A DNA stretch of 13,934 nucleotides from Bacteroidota bacterium. GTDB lineage: Bacteria; Bacteroidota; Bacteroidia; Flavobacteriales; Flavobacteriaceae. The stretch covers positions 1 to 13,934 of the forward strand of contig JAEWKB010000246.1 in assembly GCA_023386255.1 (NCBI GenBank), in the 5' to 3' direction. The notes under the pieces are model-generated. The model had not been told where the DNA came from. It did not search any database and saw only the letters and a program-made list of their open reading frames with translations. Positions 6,843 through 13,251 of this stretch are shown piece by piece (within the stretch, counting starts at the first letter, position 1; each line of letters opens with the position of its first letter). The position numbers and the translations under genes were made by a program.

Positions 6843-7504
6843 ATCTCAATTAAAAACTGTTGCCGCATTGCCCAGGCCTGCCAAGCTGGCCAGTGCATAT
6901 TACCTTCAATAACAAGGGCACCTTCATCACCCCCCACAACATTAGCTACATTAGCAAGCCCTGCAACATTTACAAGAATAGGATTTTCAACCACTTCCAG
7001 TATTTCACCCACAAAAGTAACGCCTGCAAGACCATCAATATTCAGCAAATTAGCGTTGTCCCTGATGATAAGGCCCAGGCTTACTGATGTAATGTTCTGT
7101 AATCCATTTAATGTGGTAAGGGCGTTACAGGTACGCACTGTAAGTTCACCGCCCACACTCGTAATACCGGATAAGCTGCTGATGTTATTTAAAACAGGAT
7201 TGCTTCTCAGGATAAGGTCGGTTCCTATCAATGTCAGATTCTGCAACCCATTTAAACTTGTCAGGCCGGGGTTATTCCGTACTTCAAGAGCCCCTGTTAT
7301 TGTTGTTAAGCCGCTAAGGGCGTTTAAGTTGGTTATGTTGCTTCCTGTTATTATAACATCACCATTAATGGTTGTACAGCCAGGGTACTGTAATGCAAAA
7401 TCATCTACCTGTGCCTGGCTAGAAAGGGTTATTCCTGCAGCAGGGCACTGCGCAAAAGAAACATAGCTTAATAAAGCCACAGCAAAAATGTAAAATTGTT
7501 TCAT
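6839..7504 (-). CDS. Leucine-rich-repeat surface protein fragment (5' part of the broken gene)
   Basis: An open frame of 221 residues from the ATG at 7504. It has a signal peptide (1-18, ending VSFAQ/C) and a short Cys-bearing N-terminal region with YPGCTTINGDV (40-50). About six to seven 24-residue repeats follow from about 48 to 203, with the pattern L-x-I/V-R-x-N-x-x-L-x-x-L-x-G-L-x-x-I/V-T-x-V-G. These look like the Receptor-L/leucine-rich repeats common in Bacteroidota surface proteins with adhesive or binding roles. The last 17 or so residues (WPAWQAWAMRQQ and on) do not fit the repeat and are the out-of-frame tail. It lies 55 bases after hutG on the same strand with no terminator between, so it may be read through from hutG or use a weak promoter of its own. 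Confidence 0.6.
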   Translation of the reverse strand: MKQFYIFAVALLSYVSFAQCPAAGITLSSQAQVDDFALQYPGCTTINGDVIITGSNITNLNALSGLTTITGALEVRNNPGLTSLNGLQNLTLIGTDLILRSNPVLNNISSLSGITSVGGELTVRTCNALTTLNGLQNITSVSLGLIIRDNANLLNIDGLAGVTFVGEILEVVENPILVNVAGLANVANVVGGDEGALVIEGNMHWPAWQAWAMRQQFLIEM

Positions 7505-7535
7505 AGCAATTAAATAGGATAGGAGGTAAGCTCGT

Positions 7536-7543
7536 GAAATATA
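7536..7543 (-). promoter_or_regulatory. Weak -7 box candidate for the leucine-rich-repeat gene
   Basis: TATATTTC on the minus strand matches seven of eight positions of TAnnTTTG, 31 bases before the ATG at 7504. The surroundings are AT-rich and no -33 element is clear, so chance is a real possibility. Confidence 0.22.
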
Positions 7544-7559
7544 ATTTAAATAAGAGAAA

Positions 7560-8594
7560 TTAATCTTTTCGCCTGGCTTTAATAAAATCAGTTATTAAGT
7601 AGGCTATTAGCTTACCTGTTAAATGATTGTTCTTCCCAGCGTCCAGGTCAGGTGCCCCCTCACATATGTGCAGGTATGCAGCATTATCACTTTTACCGAA
7701 AAAATGCAGGAATTGCCGTGCTTTTTCTATGCTGAAACCTGTTGGCGTCATTGCGCTGCTGGCAATATTTGGAAGTGCATCCAGGTCTATTTCAATGCCA
7801 AAAGGTTCATCATCAATAAAATCAAGCGCTGTGTGAAGTTCTCCGCTAAAGTGTTTTTCGCGCCGTATGGCAATTTCTTCGTAGGTATTAAATTTTATGC
7901 GGTCTGAATTTTTTTTTATAGTTTCCATAACACCCTTTGAAGCATAATTTTCATGCAGGCCGAAAATAAAGTAATTTTTAAGGAAGCCTTCTTCAAAGGC
8001 ATAGCTGAAGCCGTTACCGCTATGGCGGCCTTCCAGGATCCTGAAATCGGTATGGGCATCAAAATTAATGGCATTAACAGGCTTTCCCTTTGCAAGGGCA
8101 GTACCTTTAATATTGCCGTAGGCATTGTTATGGCCACCACCAATAATTATAGGTGTTTTTCGCGCATGCAGTATCTGGCATACTACGTGGGCTACTTCCT
8201 TGTCAAGCTGCTCAATAAGGTTGGAGAGCTTTTTGCGGTCATCTTTATCTGAAGTGTCAAGCAAATAGGCTTTTTCCATTGCGGCAGCTGTATTAATATG
8301 CCCCAATATTAACAGTTTACTACCTTTGCAAAATTTATTATGCTGCAGGTTTACAATGCTTTTTAAGGTGCTTTCCCATGCCGAAGCAGTACCCGGGCGG
8401 CCATAATTATTACGTACCCCAATGTCTTCCGGTATGCCAACAAGTACAAAGTCCGCATCAGAAGATCTTAATCCTTCCAGTAAATCGGCACCACTTGCCA
8501 GAGTACGTATCCTTTCGCCAAACTTAATTTCACCGCTACGCTGAGAAGTATATTTCAATAGGTCATTTTCAGTGAACCTGATGATGTTTTCCAT
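7560..8594 (-). CDS. hutG: Formimidoylglutamase (arginase/ureohydrolase family)
   Basis: A 344-residue ureohydrolase-fold enzyme. HutG hydrolyses N-formimidoyl-L-glutamate to L-glutamate and formamide, the last step of one branch of histidine breakdown, with two Mn2+ ions in the cytoplasm. The metal-binding signatures are present: GGGH with His155, DAHTD with Asp179, His181 and Asp183, and EIDLD with Asp270 and Asp272. The substrate call rests partly on context, because hutI, the preceding pathway step, lies about 1 kb away on the same strand; arginase, agmatinase and HutG share these ligands. It is longer than a typical arginase (about 300) because of an extended N-terminal region, as I recall for Bacteroidota HutG-like proteins. 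A divergent gene starts 101 bases upstream. No terminator separates it from the leucine-rich-repeat gene downstream. Confidence 0.85.
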   Translation of the reverse strand: MENIIRFTENDLLKYTSQRSGEIKFGERIRTLASGADLLEGLRSSDADFVLVGIPEDIGVRNNYGRPGTASAWESTLKSIVNLQHNKFCKGSKLLILGHINTAAAMEKAYLLDTSDKDDRKKLSNLIEQLDKEVAHVVCQILHARKTPIIIGGGHNNAYGNIKGTALAKGKPVNAINFDAHTDFRILEGRHSGNGFSYAFEEGFLKNYFIFGLHENYASKGVMETIKKNSDRIKFNTYEEIAIRREKHFSGELHTALDFIDDEPFGIEIDLDALPNIASSAMTPTGFSIEKARQFLHFFGKSDNAAYLHICEGAPDLDAGKNNHLTGKLIAYLITDFIKARRKD

Positions 8595-8611
8595 GGGTAA
8601 TTTATTGCGCC

Positions 8612-8619
8612 CAAAAATA
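8612..8619 (-). promoter_or_regulatory. Candidate -7 box for hutG
   Basis: TATTTTTG on the minus strand is an exact TAnnTTTG match, 17 bases before the hutG ATG, in the AT-rich divergent intergenic region. A TTTG further upstream (8650-8647) is about 27 bases away, longer than the usual spacer, so the -33 part is doubtful. Confidence 0.4.
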
Positions 8620-8671
8620 ATATTTTCCTCTAATTTTTCGTTAAAACAAAGGGAGAAATTAAATTTATATA

Positions 8672-8679
8672 TAAATTTG
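8672..8679 (+). promoter_or_regulatory. Candidate -7 box for the coiled-coil membrane protein gene
   Basis: TAAATTTG is an exact TAnnTTTG match 16 bases before the ATG at 8696, giving a very short predicted leader of roughly 10 bases. No -33 TTG stands out. Confidence 0.4.
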
Positions 8680-8695
8680 AAAAAAATATCTTACA

Positions 8696-9571
8696 ATGGA
8701 ACAACAAAAAAGTAATTCAAGTTTAAAAGCTATTATTATCATTTTATCCATATTGCTTGTAGGAAGTTTGACTTATATGTATAAGATGAGTACTGACAAT
8801 GAGCAGACTGAGAAAACTCTCATGTCAGACAAAGAGGCACTGCTGAACGACCTTAATGCGGCCAAAGCCAGTTATGATGCAGCCATTGCTGAAAACTCAG
8901 GGCTTAAGACTGAACTGGAAGCAGAGCGTGCCAAAATAGAGCAGCTTATTGCTGAAGTTCAAAAATCAAAAGGGGATATAGCTTCGTTACGCCGTTATAA
9001 AGATGATTACAGGAGGCTAAAACGCGACATGGATAACCTGATGGCCGAAAATAAAAAGCTTAAGGGAGAAAATGCTTCGCTTACTGCTGAACGTGACAGT
9101 ACAAGGAATGCCCTTGATGAGTCAAGAAGGTACAATGACACCCTTGTAAACCAAAACACAGACCTTGCCAAAACAGTAGAAAAAGCATCTAAGCTTACTA
9201 TACTTAATTTAAGGACAGAATCTTTTAAAGAAAGAAGCTCCGGCAAGCTGGTTGCTACAGATAAGGCAAGCCGTGTAGATAAGCTAAAGATAAGTTTTAC
9301 TATTGCAGCTAATGAGGTGGCTAAATCAGGCAGCAGGATGTATTATGTACAGATAATTGACAGTAAGAACAATGTACTGGGTGAGAAGAAAACAGAGGTT
9401 TTTGGTGATTATACACTTACTTACAGCTTTACCACTAACGTTGCTTACCAAAACAAAACTACAGAAGTAAGCGAAATGCTTCCGGGTAAAGACTTTGCAA
9501 AAGGGACTTATTTTGTAAATGTTTTTGATAAAGACCAGTTGGTAGCCAACTCAAGCTTTACACTACGATAA
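8696..9571 (+). CDS. Membrane-anchored coiled-coil protein of unknown function
   Basis: A 291-residue protein in three parts. A short Lys/Ser N-terminus leads into one transmembrane helix (about 12-29, AIIIILSILLVGSLTYMY), which is probably an uncleaved anchor with the rest in the periplasm. A long charged heptad-like segment (about 35-165) is rich in Glu, Lys, Ala and Leu and should form a coiled coil; part of it (LRRYKDDYRRLKRDMDNLM) is strongly basic. The C-terminal 115 or so residues look like a beta-rich domain (KLKISFTIAANEV, MYYVQIIDSKNNVLGEKK, GTYFVNVFD). I do not recognise a named family; automatic labels such as SMC-like would reflect only the coiled coil. It is divergent from hutG, convergent with hutI, and closed by a perfect bidirectional terminator, so it appears monocistronic and not obviously tied to histidine use. 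Confidence 0.75.
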   Translation: MEQQKSNSSLKAIIIILSILLVGSLTYMYKMSTDNEQTEKTLMSDKEALLNDLNAAKASYDAAIAENSGLKTELEAERAKIEQLIAEVQKSKGDIASLRRYKDDYRRLKRDMDNLMAENKKLKGENASLTAERDSTRNALDESRRYNDTLVNQNTDLAKTVEKASKLTILNLRTESFKERSSGKLVATDKASRVDKLKISFTIAANEVAKSGSRMYYVQIIDSKNNVLGEKKTEVFGDYTLTYSFTTNVAYQNKTTEVSEMLPGKDFAKGTYFVNVFDKDQLVANSSFTLR

Positions 9572-9589
9572 TTGCTTACACACATGAAC

Positions 9590-9614
9590 AAAAAGGAGCT
9601 TAAAGCTCCTTTTT
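9590..9614. terminator. Bidirectional terminator between the coiled-coil gene and hutI
   Basis: A perfect 11-base inverted repeat, AAAAAGGAGCT (9590-9600) and AGCTCCTTTTT (9604-9614), with a three-base loop. The A-run on one side and T-run on the other let it work in both directions for the convergent genes ending at 9571 and 9617. Confidence 0.9.
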
Positions 9615-9616
9615 GC

Positions 9617-10852
9617 TTATATAACCTTTCCTTCTATTATAACTGTATCAATAAGGCTGCTCCCAAAAGCATAAGGTAACTGGTAGTATGATGACACAGG
9701 CTTTGTAATAATAAGGTTGGCACGCTTACCTTTTGTAATACTGCCATGCGTATCACTTAGCCCCATGGCATATGCACCGTTAATTGTCGCGGCATTAATT
9801 GCTTCCTCGGGTGTCATCTTCATTTTAATGCAGGCAGTAGCCACAACCAGGTTCATATTACCCGATGGGGTAGTGCCGGGGTTAAAATCGGTAGCAAGCG
9901 CCAACGGCAATCCCGCCTCAAGCATTTTGCGTGCCGGCGTATAGGGGATGCTGATGAAGAATGAGCAGGTAGGCAGGGCCACAGGCATAGTATCTGTCCC
10001 TTTAAGAGCCTCAATATCTTCATCGGTCACTATCTCCAGGTGGTCTACACTTAGCGCATTATATTTTACACATGCAGCAATACCGTTAATGGCTGTAAAC
10101 TGGTTTACATGTATTTTTGCCTTAAGGCCATATTTTGCACCCGCTTCCATAATACGTTCAGTTTCTTCTACCGAGAAGTAACCTGTTTCAAGGAAAGCAT
10201 CTATATAATCAGCAAGGTTTTCCCTGGCTATTTGCTGAAGCATCTCGTTTATGATAAGATCAATGTACCCTTTATGATTTTCCTTATATTCTTTCGGGAA
10301 AGCATGTGCGCCAAGAAAAGTTGCTTTTATGGCTACAGGATACTCTTTTTTCAGCCGTTTGATTACACGAAGCATCTTAAGTTCGCCCTCTACAGTTAAT
10401 CCATATCCTGATTTTATTTCTACAGCGCCGGTGCCCTGCTGCATTACCTCTTCAAGGCGCAGGCGCGACTGCTGGTAAAGTTCCTCTTCAGAGGTTTCAT
10501 TAAGTAATGCTGCTGAATTTAGTATGCCCCCGCAGCGATTGGCTATTTCTTCGTAACTCAATCCGTTAATGCGGTCTACAAACTCCTGCACGCGGCTACC
10601 TGCATATACAATATGGGTATGGCTGTCGCACCACGTGGGCAAAACTACTTTACCCGTGGCATCAATAATTTTGGCATCAGGAATTTCCGGACAATTGTCC
10701 ATCGTTCCGAAATCCGCAATTAAATTATCATGAGTAAGCAGCCAGGCATTTTTAAGAACAGGCAGTACGGCCATATCCTTTCCTGCTACTTTATCTATAT
10801 GCTGTTCCCGTACCTGCAGTAATTCGGAAATATTTTTAATAAGGATTTTCAT
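9617..10852 (-). CDS. hutI: Imidazolonepropionase
   Basis: A 411-residue amidohydrolase-superfamily enzyme. HutI hydrolyses 4-imidazolone-5-propionate to N-formimidoyl-L-glutamate, the third step of histidine breakdown and the substrate source for HutG. Metal ligands are visible: the SHTH pair (His78, His80) after strand 1, His248 in KIHVNQF and Asp322 in ATDFNPG. GAHAFP (His183) and KSGYGL (Tyr150) are family signatures in the substrate pocket. Length is normal for the family. The ATG at 10852 shares the palindrome CATG with an ATG on the opposite strand, where the corA frame opens. The 3' end is closed by the shared bidirectional terminator. No clear promoter box is visible upstream; the best minus-strand candidate in the divergent region, TATTTTTA, misses the last G. 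Confidence 0.93.
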   Translation of the reverse strand: MKILIKNISELLQVREQHIDKVAGKDMAVLPVLKNAWLLTHDNLIADFGTMDNCPEIPDAKIIDATGKVVLPTWCDSHTHIVYAGSRVQEFVDRINGLSYEEIANRCGGILNSAALLNETSEEELYQQSRLRLEEVMQQGTGAVEIKSGYGLTVEGELKMLRVIKRLKKEYPVAIKATFLGAHAFPKEYKENHKGYIDLIINEMLQQIARENLADYIDAFLETGYFSVEETERIMEAGAKYGLKAKIHVNQFTAINGIAACVKYNALSVDHLEIVTDEDIEALKGTDTMPVALPTCSFFISIPYTPARKMLEAGLPLALATDFNPGTTPSGNMNLVVATACIKMKMTPEEAINAATINGAYAMGLSDTHGSITKGKRANLIITKPVSSYYQLPYAFGSSLIDTVIIEGKVI

Positions 10853-10895
10853 GTATAAACTTTTTGTAAAAATAGAGCGGTTTTTAAAAAACTCC

Positions 10896-10903
10896 TATAT
10901 TTA
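10896..10903 (+). promoter_or_regulatory. Weak -7 box candidate for corA
   Basis: TATATTTA matches seven of eight positions of TAnnTTTG and ends 19 bases before the GTG at 10923. If real, it supports the GTG over the upstream ATG at 10851. No convincing -33 TTG is seen at the right spacing. Confidence 0.25.
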
Positions 10904-10922
10904 TGTAAACAAATTGACCCCT

Positions 10923-12002
10923 GTGAAAAGGATACGATACAACCATGTACGCAAGGTACAGCCTTACAATTACGAGTATACAGGCATACATAAAACAGAG
11001 CCTGTTGAAATGCAGCTTTTTGTATATGATGAAGAAGGATATGAAGAGTATAAAAAAGTATCGCTGGAGCGTGTTTTTAAAGAATGCTATGATGAGCTGC
11101 AGGTAAATGATGTAAAATGGCTTAATGTACACGGACTGCACGATGTAGAGCTTATAAAAAAGATAGGGGAGCTGCTTGAGGTTGAACCCTTTATAATAGG
11201 TGATATACTTAATACATCACGCCGCACCCGCATTGAAGAGTATGGCGACATACTGTTCTTCAGCATTAAGTCGGTTTTGCCTGTGGAAGATGACAGCCTG
11301 GTTACAGAGCAGGTAAGTTTTTTACTAAAAGATAATCTGATCATCTCATTCCAGGAGAAAAAGAGCGACTACTTCAGCCACATTCGCGAGCGTATACGGA
11401 CAGGCACAGGTATTGTCCGTAAAAAGAAAAACGACTATTTGCTGTACCTGATGCTTGATGCGATAATGGAAAACTTCTTCATAACCATTGAAAATTATGA
11501 AGACAGGATTGATGCCGTAAGCAATGAAGGTAAATTTAATTACAAGAGTAATTTTATTGAGGTAGTTGAAAAGAATAGGGATAACCTTAACTACCTGAAA
11601 AGGGCAATAAATCCGCTGCGGGAAGCATTGTATAACCTTAAGAGCCTGAAAGAGGATGAAGAATTCCAGAATATAAGGAGAGGCAACCATACTTTTTTTG
11701 AACGCCTTCACCAAAAATGCCTTGAACTCCTTGACCAGGTGGAGTATGACCTTATCGCGCTTGACAGTGCATCTAATTTTCATTTTTCGGCGCAAAGCCA
11801 GCGTATGAACCAGATTATGAAGACACTGACTATTGTATCTGTCATCTTTATGCCGCTTACTTTTATTGTTGGTATTTATGGTATGAACTTCGACAACATG
11901 CCCGAACTACGCACCCAAAACGGGTATTTTATAGTTTTAGGGATAATGGGTCTGCTCATTATTGCTATGGTAGCCTATTTTAAGAAGAAAGACTGGTTTT
12001 GA
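10923..12002 (+). CDS. corA: CorA-family magnesium/divalent cation transporter
   Basis: From the GTG at 10923 the protein has 359 residues. CorA forms a pentameric inner-membrane channel that takes up Mg2+ and sometimes Co2+ or Ni2+. The long cytoplasmic N-terminal part contains DILNTSRRTRIEEYGDILFFSIK, typical of CorA, followed by long helices. At the C-terminus come TM1 (about IVSVIFMPLTFIVGIYG), the hallmark pore motif GMN (residues 320-322), TM2, and a basic KKKDWF end. The frame opens earlier at an ATG (10851), but that ATG shares the CATG of the divergent hutI start and would place the promoter inside hutI. The GTG gives VKRIRYNHVRKVQP, a more usual N-terminus. The stop is followed after one base by the DUF1003 gene, so the two form a unit. 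Confidence 0.87.
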   Translation: MKRIRYNHVRKVQPYNYEYTGIHKTEPVEMQLFVYDEEGYEEYKKVSLERVFKECYDELQVNDVKWLNVHGLHDVELIKKIGELLEVEPFIIGDILNTSRRTRIEEYGDILFFSIKSVLPVEDDSLVTEQVSFLLKDNLIISFQEKKSDYFSHIRERIRTGTGIVRKKKNDYLLYLMLDAIMENFFITIENYEDRIDAVSNEGKFNYKSNFIEVVEKNRDNLNYLKRAINPLREALYNLKSLKEDEEFQNIRRGNHTFFERLHQKCLELLDQVEYDLIALDSASNFHFSAQSQRMNQIMKTLTIVSVIFMPLTFIVGIYGMNFDNMPELRTQNGYFIVLGIMGLLIIAMVAYFKKKDWF

Positions 12003-12003
12003 T

Positions 12004-12708
12004 ATGCAAAAGCAAAAATTTAAAAGTGATGTTTCGGGTAAAGAGTTTCCGCTGCATGAAAAAGTGCCTGCCAAATTAGTGCGCAAGCCTATAATTGATA
12101 TCATAAAGAAAGAGAATCCTGAATTTAATGATGCCTGCCACCTCGCCATGTCTGAGCTTAATCATTACAGGGAGCGGTATATCTCAGAATTTTTAGAGAA
12201 AGAAGTTGGAGAGCTTTCCAAGCTGGAGGACAGGGTGCTCGCTTCGCTTAAGGACAAAACCTTTATTGCAGATAATCCTGAAGAAGAGGAGGCAGGTAAT
12301 CTTACGTTTGGCCAGCGTGTGGCCGATAAAGTTGCTTCTTTCGGCGGCAGCTGGACGTTTATAATCTCCTTTATGGTATTCCTGTTATTATGGATAGCAG
12401 CAAATGTTTTCTTTCTGGCAAATAAAGGCTTTGATCCGTATCCTTTTATCCTACTTAACCTTATTCTTAGCTGTATTGCGGCACTGCAGGCGCCTGTTAT
12501 AATGATGAGCCAGAACCGGCAGGAGGAAAAGGACAGGGAGCGGGCAAAAAGTGATTATATGGTTAACCTTAAATCTGAGCTTGAAATACGGATGCTGCAC
12601 GAAAAGCTGGACCACCTGATATTGCACCAGGAACAAAGCCTTATTGAGATACAGCAGGTACAAATAGATATGATGAACGATATTTTACGCAGGCTGGGGG
12701 AGAAGTAG
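12004..12708 (+). CDS. DUF1003 domain-containing inner-membrane protein
   Basis: A 234-residue protein. Residues 1-100 are soluble and charged. The DUF1003 core follows: GQRVADKVASFGGSW (103-117), TM1 (about 117-139), the signature FDPYPFILLNLILS (143-156) within TM2 (about 147-168), then QAPVIMMSQNRQEEKDR and a helical tail (DYMVNLKSELEIRMLHEKL and on) that is probably coiled coil on the cytoplasmic side. The family's role is not established. The gene starts one base after the corA stop and is surely co-transcribed, hinting at a link with divalent-cation transport or membrane stress, which is inference. Its TAG stop is one base from the end of the convergent GNAT gene; I see no terminator between them. 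Confidence 0.88.
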   Translation: MQKQKFKSDVSGKEFPLHEKVPAKLVRKPIIDIIKKENPEFNDACHLAMSELNHYRERYISEFLEKEVGELSKLEDRVLASLKDKTFIADNPEEEEAGNLTFGQRVADKVASFGGSWTFIISFMVFLLLWIAANVFFLANKGFDPYPFILLNLILSCIAALQAPVIMMSQNRQEEKDRERAKSDYMVNLKSELEIRMLHEKLDHLILHQEQSLIEIQQVQIDMMNDILRRLGEK

Positions 12709-12709
12709 C

Positions 12710-13207
12710 TTATTTCAGGATGAGCTGCATAAAAAGCAGGTCAAGCCATTTGTCAAATTTAAAAGCTGATTGTTTTAAAAGCCCTGCTTCTGTAAATCCA
12801 TAACGTTTATGAAAAGCAATACTTCCTGTATTTTCAGCATCTATACAGCCTATCATGGTGTGGTAGCCTTGTTCTGTACATAGCTTTATAAGCTCTTCAA
12901 GCAGTTTACCGCCTATGCCTTTGCCATGATATTCATGGTGCACATATACCGAATGCTCTACTGTAAATTTATACCCTTCTTTAGTACGGAAGGTGCCGTA
13001 ACTGGCATATCCTGCCACTCTGCCGTCTGCTTCAGCAATTAATATGGGCCATCCTGCAGTTTGTTTGTCGCTAAACCATTGCTTCATATCAGCTAATGGC
13101 TTGGTATCATAATCATATATGCTGCTGGTGTTTATGATGTTGTAGTTTACGATATCGAGTATACCGGATACATCCTGTAAGGTTGCATGTCTTAATTTAA
13201 TCTCCAT
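12710..13207 (-). CDS. GNAT family N-acetyltransferase (phosphinothricin-acetyltransferase-like)
   Basis: A 165-residue cytoplasmic acetyltransferase. MEIKLRHATLQDVSGILDI is a standard GNAT N-terminus. The strand FTVEHSVYVHHEYHGKGIG (81-99) holds the acetyl-CoA pyrophosphate loop (HGKGIG), and ENTGSIAFHKRYGF (125-138) is the usual C-terminal motif. The VEHSVYV strand and length suit the PAT/MnaT subgroup, which acetylates phosphinothricin, methionine sulfoximine or methionine sulfone; herbicide resistance should not be assumed from this. The frame extends to a TTG at 13213, but the ATG at 13207 gives the normal family start. An exact TAnnTTTG box lies almost against this ATG (see findings). 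The fumC terminator lies just upstream, so the gene is probably transcribed separately from fumC. Confidence 0.85.
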   Translation of the reverse strand: MEIKLRHATLQDVSGILDIVNYNIINTSSIYDYDTKPLADMKQWFSDKQTAGWPILIAEADGRVAGYASYGTFRTKEGYKFTVEHSVYVHHEYHGKGIGGKLLEELIKLCTEQGYHTMIGCIDAENTGSIAFHKRYGFTEAGLLKQSAFKFDKWLDLLFMQLILK

Positions 13208-13210
13208 AAC

Positions 13211-13218
13211 CAAATATA
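13211..13218 (-). promoter_or_regulatory. Possible -7 box abutting the GNAT start codon
   Basis: TATATTTG on the minus strand is an exact TAnnTTTG match, but only three bases separate it from the ATG at 13207. Transcription would begin at or just after the start codon, implying a leaderless message, or the match is chance in AT-rich DNA next to the fumC terminator. Confidence 0.22.
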
Positions 13219-13244
13219 AAAAAAGCTGCCCTTTCGGACAGCTT
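13218..13244 (-). terminator. Rho-independent terminator of fumC
   Basis: Read on the minus strand: AAGCTGTCC (13244-13236), a GAAA tetraloop, GGGCAGCTT (13231-13223), then a T-run (13224-13218). Nine base pairs with one wobble and a stable GNRA loop, seven bases past the fumC stop. Confidence 0.9.
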
Positions 13245-13251
13245 AGTTTTA

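Larger units (their letters stand above)
6432..7504 (-). pseudogene. Broken leucine-rich-repeat T9SS cargo gene (frameshift plus in-frame stop)
   Basis: Two adjacent minus-strand frames (7504-6839 and 6842-6432) together make one typical flavobacterial surface protein of about 357 residues: signal peptide, about seven 24-residue leucine-rich-type repeats, a Cys-containing cap, and a T9SS type A sorting domain. The first frame loses the repeat pattern after EGNMH. In the frame of the second part, the DNA from 6893 reads LASLAGLGNAATVFN, restoring the repeat, then meets TGA (6848-6846), then continues DVTLLTN into the cap. At least two changes are therefore needed: a loss of one base near 6893-6900 (for example one C of CACCTGG) and a nonsense or paired indel change near 6846-6857. 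The damage could be real decay or sequencing/assembly error. As it stands, no single product has both the signal peptide and the sorting tail. Confidence 0.8.

Noticed and set aside
7521..7563. Plus-strand AGGAGGT followed by a GTG and a nine-codon frame
   Set aside because: Shine-Dalgarno-like sequences are not a reliable signal in Bacteroidota, the frame is tiny, and the region lies upstream of a minus-strand gene.
7623..8252. Plus-strand open frames inside hutG
   Set aside because: They are antisense shadows of a well-supported enzyme gene and show no recognisable protein features.
8696..9571. Calling the coiled-coil protein a chromosome-segregation (SMC-like) protein
   Set aside because: There is no ATPase head or hinge; the similarity would come from coiled-coil composition only, and the protein has an N-terminal membrane anchor.
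12710..13207. Calling the GNAT protein a phosphinothricin (herbicide) resistance enzyme
   Set aside because: The motif similarity covers a broad family with varied substrates; nothing in the sequence fixes phosphinothricin as the substrate.
13208..13213. TTG start for the GNAT gene two codons upstream
   Set aside because: The ATG at 13207 gives the standard GNAT N-terminus; the TTG lies within the promoter-like box.
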